Origin: Paraburkholderia largidicola | Lineage (GTDB): Bacteria > Pseudomonadota > Gammaproteobacteria > Burkholderiales > Burkholderiaceae | Length of the DNA stretch: 64,000 bases | Assembly (NCBI RefSeq): GCF_013426895.1 | Contig: NZ_AP023174.1 | Span: 2,542,001-2,606,000, forward strand | Direction of reading: 5' to 3' | Shown here: one piece after another, positions 57,023-64,000 of the stretch | How positions within the stretch are numbered: the stretch's first letter is position 1 | Layout of the letters: every line of letters starts with the position of its first letter | The notes under the pieces: generated by a model | The model's input: only the letters and a program-made list of their open reading frames with translations | What the model was told of the DNA's origin: nothing | Databases searched by the model: none | Position numbers and translations under genes: made by a program

Positions 57023-58492
57023 ATGAACGAAGAAATCCTGATTAACGTTACGCCACAGGAGACGCGCGTAGCGTTGGTCCAGCAGGGCGCGGTGCAGGAG
57101 CTTCACGTCGAACGCACGTTGTCGCGCGGGCGCGTCGGCAATGTCTATCTCGGCAAGGTCGTGCGCGTGCTGCCGGGCATGCAGTCCGCGTTTATCGATA
57201 TCGGTCTGGAGCGCGCTGCGTTCCTGCACGTCGCCGATATCTGGCATCCGCGGCTCGCGGGCGAATCGCAGCAGCAGGTGCCGCATCAGCCCATCGAGAA
57301 GATCGTCTTCGAAGGGCAAACGCTGATGGTCCAGGTCGTGAAGGACCCGATCGGCACGAAAGGCGCGCGGCTGTCCACACAGGTGAGCATTGCCGGGCGC
57401 ACGCTGGTCTATCTGCCCCAGGAACCGCATATCGGCATTTCGCAAAAGATCGAAAGCGAAGCCGAGCGCGAGGCCGTGCGCGCACGCCTGACGTCGGTGT
57501 TGCCCGTCGACGAGAAAGGCGGCTACATCGTGCGCACCATCGCCGAAGACGCGACGAGCGAAGAACTGGCGGGTGACGTTGCGTATCTGCGCAAGACATG
57601 GGCAACGATCCTTTCGCAGGGGCAGCGCATGCCGCCCACGAGCCTGCTCTATCAGGACCTGAATCTCGCGCAGCGCGTGCTGCGCGACTTCGTCAATGAC
57701 GAGACCACGCGCATTCAGGTGGATTCGCGCGAGACCTATCAGATGCTCGCGGAGTTCGCGGCCGAGTTCACGCCCGCTGTGTCGTCGAAGCTGCATCACT
57801 ACACGGGCGAGCGTCCCCTCTTCGATCTGTACAACATCGAGACGGAAATCCAGCGCGCGCTGTCCAGGCGCGTCGATCTGAAGTCGGGCGGCTATCTGGT
57901 GATCGACCAGACGGAAGCGATGACGACCATCGACGTGAACACGGGCGGCTACGTCGGCGCGCGCAACTTCGACGACACGATCTTCAAGACCAATCTCGAA
58001 GCGGCGCATACCATCGCGCGTCAGTTGCGGCTGCGCAATCTGGGCGGCGTGATCATCATCGACTTCATCGATATGGAAAACGTCGAGCATCGCGATCAGG
58101 TGCTCAACGAACTGAAGAAGGCGCTGTCGCGCGACCGCACGCGCGTGACGGTCAACGGGTTCTCGCAGCTTGGGCTCGTCGAGATGACGCGAAAGCGCAC
58201 GCGCGAGTCGCTCGCGCATGTGCTGTGCGAGCCATGCCCTATTTGCCAGGGCAAGGGGCAAGTAAAGACGGCGCGTACCGTGTGTTATGACGTGCTACGG
58301 GAAATTCTGCGCGAGTCGCGCCAGTTCAATCCGCGTGAGTTTCGCGTGGTCGCGTCGCAGCAGGTGATCGATCTGTTTCTCGAGGAAGAATCCCAGCATC
58401 TGGCCATGCTGATCGATTTCATCGGCAAGCCGGTGTCGTTGCAGGTCGAGTCGAATCTGAGTCAGGAGCAATACGACATCGTGCTGATGTGA
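57023..58492 (+). CDS. rng: Ribonuclease G
   Basis: RNase G cleaves single-stranded AU-rich RNA, matures the 5' end of 16S rRNA and is related to the RNase E catalytic half. The 489-residue protein has an S1 domain (SRGRVGNVYLGKVVRVLPGM), the 5' sensor region, and the DNase I-like site (MTTIDVNTGGYVGARNFDD and LGGVIIIDFIDMENVEHRD, whose aspartates bind Mg2+). A zinc-link CEPCPICQGKG is near residue 410. It lacks the long C-terminal degradosome scaffold of RNase E. Confidence 0.96.
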   Translation: MNEEILINVTPQETRVALVQQGAVQELHVERTLSRGRVGNVYLGKVVRVLPGMQSAFIDIGLERAAFLHVADIWHPRLAGESQQQVPHQPIEKIVFEGQTLMVQVVKDPIGTKGARLSTQVSIAGRTLVYLPQEPHIGISQKIESEAEREAVRARLTSVLPVDEKGGYIVRTIAEDATSEELAGDVAYLRKTWATILSQGQRMPPTSLLYQDLNLAQRVLRDFVNDETTRIQVDSRETYQMLAEFAAEFTPAVSSKLHHYTGERPLFDLYNIETEIQRALSRRVDLKSGGYLVIDQTEAMTTIDVNTGGYVGARNFDDTIFKTNLEAAHTIARQLRLRNLGGVIIIDFIDMENVEHRDQVLNELKKALSRDRTRVTVNGFSQLGLVEMTRKRTRESLAHVLCEPCPICQGKGQVKTARTVCYDVLREILRESRQFNPREFRVVASQQVIDLFLEEESQHLAMLIDFIGKPVSLQVESNLSQEQYDIVLM

Positions 58493-58568
58493 TCCGCCCC
58501 CTTCTCCCGCAGACTTCTGATGGCACGCCGCTTGCTGTTAGAGGATCACACCGCACGCGGGAGGCGAC

Positions 58569-58757
58569 ATGCGCTCCGAACAATACGAATACAACGACGA
58601 TCAGACACCTCTACCCAACCCTTGCTACGACGGGCTTTACCGCCCGGCGTCGCAAGAAAAAACCGCACTACCGAAGCGCTCGGCCGCGGGCGTGCTGACC
58701 TTCAGCATCGCATGGCTTTTCGGCCTCGAAGCGCTGCTTTCCGACGACGAAAACTGA
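58569..58757 (+). CDS. Small hypothetical protein (62 aa)
   Basis: The ATG at 58569 has a GGGAGG ribosome-binding site at the right distance. The product starts MRSEQYEYNDDQTPLPNPCY. Its C-terminal third (VLTFSIAWLFGLEALL) is hydrophobic, then ends in DDEN. It could be a small membrane-associated protein. I do not recognise it. Position 76 bases after rng suggests it might be co-transcribed. Confidence 0.6.
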   Translation: MRSEQYEYNDDQTPLPNPCYDGLYRPASQEKTALPKRSAAGVLTFSIAWLFGLEALLSDDEN

Positions 58758-58939
58758 CTAACCGATGCAACCCGCATCGCGAGGCCATACGAAATTTCAA
58801 TGGCTTCCGTGTAGAGGTTACATAGATTGATCGCGCGCGGTGCCCTGACGGTGTATGGCACATGACGAAGCCGCCGCCCGCCCTGTTCCGGCAAATCAAC
58901 TAGACTTTCGATATGCAGTTGCAATAGACGGAGGCTGCC

Positions 58940-59107
58940 ATGGCTGAATCAATGGTTGGCATCGTGGTCGGCATCGTCGTGCTGGCGCTCATCGCGACGC
59001 TGCTGTCGCACCAATTGCGGCGCGAGCATCACGCGCATCACATCCGCGACGGGTCGGGCCGCTACGACGGGCATCGTTGGTGGGAACGCTTGCGCCACCG
59101 GCACTGA
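58940..59107 (+). CDS. Small single-span membrane protein (55 aa)
   Basis: The ATG at 58940 is preceded by GGAGG. The product has one membrane helix, MVGIVVGIVVLALIATLLSH, and a histidine- and arginine-rich cytoplasmic tail (RREHHAHHIRDGSGRYDGH, then RWWERLRHRH). Such a basic tail could contact nucleic acid or anionic lipids; its function is unknown. It is unrelated in sequence to the 62-residue neighbour. Confidence 0.65.
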   Translation: MAESMVGIVVGIVVLALIATLLSHQLRREHHAHHIRDGSGRYDGHRWWERLRHRH

Positions 59108-59224
59108 ATCCCCTTTCCTCGCTACATTGAAGCGCGCCGCGCACCGCGGCGCACGACACACGGCAAGCGTCAGCGTCGCCCATCATCGTCAGGCCGCCGG
59201 CGCGCCGCCCGCACGGAGGCAATC

Positions 59225-59521
59225 ATGCCCGACGACGCCGCAACCCTGAACTGGCAACAAGTCGACTATGAAGGCTTCGAAATTCACGTCGCGCCGTCAC
59301 TGAAGGACGGCAGCGAGCGCTACACGTATATCGGCTACGTGTGCCATCCCGGCGCTGATCCGAAGTCGCCCGGTCACACGGTGACGTTTCACGCGGACGG
59401 CGAAGAGTCGTTCAAGACACTCGACGATGCAATCTATGAAGCCGTGCACGTCGGCAAGAGCATCATCGAAGGCACGCATCCTGATCTGTCGGTGCTGTCG
59501 CTGGTGACGAGCGGCGTCTGA
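59225..59521 (+). CDS. Conserved-looking hypothetical protein (98 aa)
   Basis: The ATG at 59225 has GGAGG seven bases upstream. The 98-residue product is acidic and soluble, with an apparent beta-rich part (GFEIHVAPSLKDGSERYTYI, GHTVTFHADGEESFKTLDD) ending in a helix (AIYEAVHVGKSIIEG). I do not recognise a family. Regular codon use and the clear ribosome-binding site support a real gene. It ends convergent with the O-antigen ligase remnant. Confidence 0.75.
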   Translation: MPDDAATLNWQQVDYEGFEIHVAPSLKDGSERYTYIGYVCHPGADPKSPGHTVTFHADGEESFKTLDDAIYEAVHVGKSIIEGTHPDLSVLSLVTSGV

Positions 59522-59538
59522 GCCGCGTCGAATGCGCT

Positions 59539-60812
59539 TTACTGGCTCAAGCGTTCGTCTGCTTGCGAAGGTGTGCCCCGACGACAACTCAGGAAAATGC
59601 CGATGAGGAAGATAAACAGATTGCCTTCGGTAAAGTTGAGCAACAGCGAGTTCGCAAAGCAGCCGATCGTAAAAGCGAACAGATAAGCGAACACGATGGT
59701 GCGCGCCGGCTCGCGCAACTCGAGCGCGGTCCGACCGATCTGCACGAGCAGAAACACAAATAGCGCAATGCCGACAACGCCTAGCTGAATGCCCATCAGC
59801 AGAAATTCATTGTGCGGATTGCCCGCCGTGGCCGCGGCGGCGCCCGTGTGGTTGCGTGCGTACGCGTCGAACTCGTCCTGCACGGTGCCCACGCCATGGC
59901 CGATGATCGGGCGCTCGGCCAACAATTCGAGGCTGCGCCGATAGAACACGATCCGCACGCCCATTGACGTGTTCTTGTTGGACGTTTCGTATGCGCTGAT
60001 TTCGTCGTTCGTTTCCGCGAGACGCGAACCGTGCGAATGCAGCGCCGCGTACACGAGACCGCCCGCGATAGCCACCAGCACGACGCCGCTCCCCAGCGCA
60101 CCCAGGGTTTTACGCCACGCAGCGACACGAAATACGTCACGACGTAGACCACGATGAACAGAATCGCGATGATCTGCCCCGTGCGCCCCTGCATCATCAG
60201 CAGCACGTTGACGATGGCCAGCAGCGCGACGACACAGAGCGCCGCCTTCGCGGCTCGCGTGCGCGCCTGCTTCGCGAAGTTCAGCGCGAGATAGAACAGC
60301 AGCGCCATCATGATGCCCGCGGCGATATGGTCCTTGAAGACCCACGCCCTGCGGATCGGATCGGTATTCGAGTGCCACGGGCCAATGGACGTCCAGCCGA
60401 AGTAATTCGAGCATGACAGCAGCAGCAAAAACGTCAACGCGCTGAACAACGCCCACTTCGCAGCCGTCGTCCACGCGGTCGTGCGGCAATCGCGGAACGT
60501 CAGGATCAGCAGCGGCAGATAGATCAGCTTGCGGTACTTCATCAGGAAGTCCATCGCATGCACGCGATCCGCCGTCGTCCACGCGAGGCTCAGCGTCAGC
60601 ACGGCGGCGAGCAGCAGCGCCGCGACGCTCACGCGGTCCGTGAAAAGCGAGCGCCAGTTGCGCCACACTTCTGGCGACAGCAGCGCGCACACCGCAAACA
60701 GCGTCGCCGCGATATTGACGCCCGCCGTCGACAACGGCACGGCAAACAGCGCGATGAGCGCGAAGCTTCGCGCAAGGATCAGGGGATACGAATCTTTTGT
60801 AGCGTGATGCAT
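59539..60812 (-). pseudogene. waaL: O-antigen ligase (WaaL-like), interrupted by a frameshift
   Basis: The ligase attaches O-antigen to lipid A-core at the periplasmic face of the inner membrane. From the ATG at 60812 (MHHATKDSYPLILARSFALI) the first ~235 residues, with about seven membrane segments, are in one frame. The rest, including the periplasmic loop RPIIGHGVGTVQDEFDAYAR with the conserved GHG, and NPHNEFLLMGIQLGVVGIAL, is in another. The switch falls at a run of four T on the + strand (60108-60111): one extra A on the coding strand would restore V-K-T-L-G-A-L. Either the gene is inactive, or the run has been miscounted in sequencing. Confidence 0.85.
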
Positions 60813-61060
60813 GTGTGCTTCAACTCTCATTGACGAAGTGCGCACGCGTAGCCTCGGACCAGGGCTCGCTGCGTCGACGGCCCGGCTTTCGTCAGCCGGT
60901 GCCTTTTGTTGATCTTGCTGATTCTCTCTGCCTGCTCCTGCTTGCTGCTGTCCGCTTCCGTGCCCGGGCAACGGGTCACGCCATCGTCATCATCTCATGG
61001 CCACCATGCGTTTTGGTTTCACGCCTGGGCGCCTTGCAAGCGCCCGTAAGGCGCGGAAAG

Positions 61061-62035
61061 TCATCGCGCGGCGCCGCGCAGATAGAACGCGGTGCGGGCA
61101 TCGAGCGCCTCTGGGGAATACAGTTGCTCGACCGTCCTGCGCGCGGCGGCGCCGATCTTCGCGCGCAACGCCGGCTGCGCGATCAGTTCAGCGAGTATCG
61201 CCAGCGCTTCGTCCGACGTATCGAACAGGTAACCGTTCTCGCCGTGCCGGACGACATCCGCGTAGCCGCCGTGCCGGTGGCACACGACGGGCAAACCGCA
61301 CGCCATCGCCTCGAGCACCACGCGCCCGAACGTCTCGACGTGCTCGCCCGTACGGTAGTAGAAGATATCGAGCTCGTGCAGAAAGTCCGGTGCGGCCATC
61401 GCGCCTTCGGGCAACAGACGGATCGCGTCGTCTTGCGGCAATGCCCCCGCCAGCGTCGTCGCGCCTTGCAGCAGCAGCTTGCAGCCGCGCTCGACGAGCG
61501 TCCTGTACACGGCGATGTCGTCGGGATGATGCTTGTCGGCCGTATCGCGGCTCAAACGGCCAATGACCGGCTGCGCGCGCGATTCGCGCACGCGCGGCGC
61601 AAAGCGGCCGATATCGATCGGCGAAGGCTGGATCTCGCCCTTCACGCCGAGCAGCCGCGCCTGGAACGCGGAGATCAGCACGAACTCGGTCGCGGGCCAG
61701 CGCAACAGCGGCGGCGGCGCCGAGGTCAGCGCGAGCAGCTTCGGATGAAACGTGTTGAATATATACACGAGCCGCTCGGGACGGCCCGCGAAATACGGCC
61801 ACACACGGTTGCGCCAGTGCGCGCCGACGAACACGTAGGTGCCGCCGCGCGGCACGCTGGCCTTGAGCGGCGCGAGCCGACGGATCGGATAGGCCGCCGA
61901 CAGTTCGTCCGACGTCCGCGACGACGTGCTCCAGAGCTGCACATCGCCCTTGCCGTGCAGCAACTCGTACAGGCGCAGTGCCTCCTGCTCGCTGCCGCCG
62001 TTCGGATTGTGAAAGCCGTTGAAGATGTGAATCAT
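61061..62035 (-). CDS. Glycosyltransferase (GT4-like), lipopolysaccharide core type
   Basis: The 324-residue protein from the ATG at 62035 starts MIHIFNGFHNPNGGSEQEAL, where NPNGGSE is a sugar-nucleotide or acceptor loop typical of GT4 enzymes. The C-terminal half has VIGRLSRDTADKHHPDD and the EX7E-like stretch HVETFGRVVLEAMACGLPVV. It probably adds a core sugar to LPS, given its position between the O-antigen ligase and msbA. The exact sugar cannot be inferred. An upstream in-frame ATG at 62104 is less likely. Confidence 0.85.
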   Translation of the reverse strand: MIHIFNGFHNPNGGSEQEALRLYELLHGKGDVQLWSTSSRTSDELSAAYPIRRLAPLKASVPRGGTYVFVGAHWRNRVWPYFAGRPERLVYIFNTFHPKLLALTSAPPPLLRWPATEFVLISAFQARLLGVKGEIQPSPIDIGRFAPRVRESRAQPVIGRLSRDTADKHHPDDIAVYRTLVERGCKLLLQGATTLAGALPQDDAIRLLPEGAMAAPDFLHELDIFYYRTGEHVETFGRVVLEAMACGLPVVCHRHGGYADVVRHGENGYLFDTSDEALAILAELIAQPALRAKIGAAARRTVEQLYSPEALDARTAFYLRGAAR

Positions 62036-62145
62036 GCCATCTGTCTGAATGGTCGCCGGCTGCGTCGTACGCATCGTAGCGGCGGGCGCGCCCGCTTGCG
62101 GCACAGGGCCGCGCGGGCGTTCTCTATCGTGGGGTTACGCGGCCG

Positions 62146-63939
62146 TCATGCCGCATGCTGCTGAAACTGGATGCGATGCAGATGCGCATACAACCCGTTC
62201 TGCGCCAGCAGTTCGCGATGGCTGCCCCGCTCGACGATACGCCCCGCGTCGAGCACGAGGATGCGGTCCGCGCGCTCGATGGTCGACAGCCGATGCGCGA
62301 TCACGAGCGTCGTGCGGCCCTTCATCAGCGTTTCGAGCGCGGCCTGCACGTGGCGTTCGGATTCGGAATCGAGCGCCGACGTGGCTTCGTCGAGAATCAG
62401 GATCGGCGCGTCCTTGTACACCGCGCGGGCGATCGCGAGACGCTGGCGCTGGCCGCCCGACAGCATCATGCCGTTGTCGCCGATCAGCGTCTCGATGCCG
62501 TTCGGCATCGCCGCCACCGTGTCCCACAGATTGGCCGCCTGCAAGGCCGCCTTCACGCGTTCCGCGTCCGCGGGCTGTCCGTAGGCGACGTTGTTCGCGA
62601 TCGTGTCGTTGAACAGCACGACGTCCTGGCTCACCATCGCGATCTGGCTGCGCAAATCATGGATGCCGTACTCCGCCAACGGGACGCCGTCGACGAGCAC
62701 CTGCCCGGCGCTCGGATCGAAGAAGCGCGGCAGCAGGTTCACCAGCGTCGTCTTGCCGCTGCCCGACGGACCGGCCAGCGCGACCATCTCGCCGGGCGCG
62801 ACCTTGAACGACACGCTATCGAGCGTCTGCCGCTGCATCGGACCCGTCGCGCCGTACCTGAACGACACGTCGCGGAACTCGACTTCGCCCTTCGAGCGCT
62901 CCAGTGTGCGCCCGCCGCCCGGCGGCTCCGAAGGCTCGTCGATCAGCCCGAAGATCAGTTCCGCTGCCGTCATCCCGCGCTGGAGCGGCTGGTTCACGTC
63001 CATCAGATGCTTGAGCGGCGAAATGATCAGCAGCATCGACGTGACGAACGCGACAAAGCCGCCGACCGTCGTCTGATCGTGCGACGACTGCACGACGGCA
63101 ATCGTGATCACGACAGCGAGCGCGATCGACGCCAGAAACTGCGTCAGCGGCTGCGCCAGTCCGCCCGACACCGTCATGCGCATCGAATAGCCGCGCAGCT
63201 GCTTGCTCATCTCCGTGAAGCGGTCGATCTCGTACCGCTCCCCGTTGTGCACCTTGACGACCTTATAGCCGCCCACGGTCTCCTCGACGATGTAGGACAG
63301 CTCGTTGGTCAGCGTCTGATGCTCGCGGTTCAGGCGACGCAGCCGGCGGTTGATCTTGCCCACCAGCCAGCCGATGCCCGGCAGCAGCACCGCGACGATC
63401 AGCGTCAGGCGCCAGTTCAGATAGAACAGATAGCCGAGCAGGAACACGACCGTCAGCGAATCGCGCACGAGCGTCACCATCACGCCGATCAGCACGTTCA
63501 GGATCTGGTTGACCTCGAAGACGATCGCGTTGATGACGGTGCTGGCCGTCTCGCGCTGAAAGAACGACACACTGCTGTGAATCATCCGGTTGAACATGGT
63601 CAGCCGCAGATCCAGCAGGATGCGGTTCGACACGTAGGACAGCAGATAGCCCGACGCGTACTGCGTGACGCCGCGCGCCAGCGCGAGGCCGATCACGGCG
63701 AGCGGCACGAACCACTTGGCGCTGTCGCTGCCGTGCGCGCCGAAGCCGTGGTCGAGCAGCGGCTTGAGCAAGGCGGGAATCCCCGCCTCGGTTGCGGCTA
63801 CGACGCCCATGGTAAGAATGGCGGCGACAACGGTCCAGATGAGCGGCTTCACATACGGCCACAGACGGCGCAGGACGACGACGGTCGACGTTGCTTCACC
63901 GGAGCCGATGGGCTTGCTTAACGATGGCTTGGCGCTCAA
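62146..63939 (-). CDS. msbA: Lipid A export ATP-binding/permease protein MsbA
   Basis: MsbA flips lipid A-core across the inner membrane with ATP. The 597-residue half-transporter has six membrane segments (about residues 25-330) and a nucleotide-binding domain with Walker [15 protein letters not shown], signature [18 protein letters not shown], Walker [13 protein letters not shown] and the H-loop VIAHRLSTI. It lies next to the LPS glycosyltransferase and O-antigen ligase, which fits export of core-lipid A. Confidence 0.95.
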   Translation of the reverse strand: MSAKPSLSKPIGSGEATSTVVVLRRLWPYVKPLIWTVVAAILTMGVVAATEAGIPALLKPLLDHGFGAHGSDSAKWFVPLAVIGLALARGVTQYASGYLLSYVSNRILLDLRLTMFNRMIHSSVSFFQRETASTVINAIVFEVNQILNVLIGVMVTLVRDSLTVVFLLGYLFYLNWRLTLIVAVLLPGIGWLVGKINRRLRRLNREHQTLTNELSYIVEETVGGYKVVKVHNGERYEIDRFTEMSKQLRGYSMRMTVSGGLAQPLTQFLASIALAVVITIAVVQSSHDQTTVGGFVAFVTSMLLIISPLKHLMDVNQPLQRGMTAAELIFGLIDEPSEPPGGGRTLERSKGEVEFRDVSFRYGATGPMQRQTLDSVSFKVAPGEMVALAGPSGSGKTTLVNLLPRFFDPSAGQVLVDGVPLAEYGIHDLRSQIAMVSQDVVLFNDTIANNVAYGQPADAERVKAALQAANLWDTVAAMPNGIETLIGDNGMMLSGGQRQRLAIARAVYKDAPILILDEATSALDSESERHVQAALETLMKGRTTLVIAHRLSTIERADRILVLDAGRIVERGSHRELLAQNGLYAHLHRIQFQQHAA

Positions 63940-64000
63940 GAGTTCCTCTGGGAATGCGGGCGCGCTTCACGGCACCCGTAGGCCGCCCCTCGGGCGGATT

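Overview
The window is a GC-rich chromosomal segment of a betaproteobacterium of the Burkholderiales, most likely Paraburkholderia or Burkholderia. This rests on gene order and protein character: tpiA-secG-tRNA-Leu-nuoABCD, rpsO-pnp, ilvI-ilvN-ilvC-psd-pssA-leuA, purD-hemF-nadD-rsfS-rlmH-maf-rng, and a complete kdp potassium system. It is mostly core housekeeping DNA interrupted by one unusual repeat family and a small type VI accessory module.

Layout. 1-4.8 kb: start of the complex I operon, tRNA-Leu(GAG), secG, tpiA and a quinone oxidoreductase. 4.9-7.6 kb: pnp and rpsO with a leader hairpin. 7.8-9.8 kb: a periplasmic binding protein and a lipoprotein. 9.9-17.6 kb: branched-chain amino acid and phosphatidylserine/phosphatidylethanolamine synthesis; leuA has its own promoter and what looks like a leaderless, leucine-rich leader peptide. 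18-20.4 kb: an ECF-like sigma factor with DUF3619, DUF3106 and RDD proteins. 21.2-23.9 kb: a PlcP-like metallophosphoesterase, a lipid glycosyltransferase and a diacylglycerol kinase behind a candidate Pho box, suggesting phosphate-starvation lipid remodelling. 24.8-32.7 kb: TetR, LOG, SDR, DUF924, AlaX, truncated globin, a large FtsX-type permease, DUF4126 and a guanidinium exporter controlled by a guanidine-II (mini-ykkC) riboswitch. 32.8-43.2 kb: kdpE, kdpD, kdpC, kdpB, kdpA, kdpF and a further 37-residue membrane peptide. 43.5-45.3 kb: an orphan Hcp module with a possible effector and two tandem DUF1493 paralogues, closed by a strong terminator. 45.4-48.6 kb: quinone reductase, mgsA, an atypical SDR and upp. 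50.9-59.5 kb: yebC, purD, hemF, nadD, rsfS, rlmH, maf, rng and small proteins. 59.5-63.9 kb: lipopolysaccharide genes, namely a frameshifted O-antigen ligase, a glycosyltransferase and msbA.

The most unusual feature is a family of five ~710-730 bp elements (about 11.75, 20.38, 23.96, 36.47 and 48.63 kb). Each is an imperfect inverted dimer: two ~325 bp arms in head-to-head orientation around a ~75-90 nt unpaired centre, with a perfect 15-bp hairpin in each arm and terminal inverted repeats GTCTGCGACGCTGGG. Each lies beside the 3' end of a gene. Two copies are broken by insertion sequences (IS30 family, IS481 family), both in the same hairpin of the right arm. The DNA on both sides has a mirror-image strand bias that reaches hundreds of bases into neighbouring genes: G/T-rich to the left and A/C-rich to the right on the + strand. 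This is what recurrent breakage at the palindrome followed by single-strand cytosine deamination would produce; that explanation is an inference. The elements encode no credible protein.
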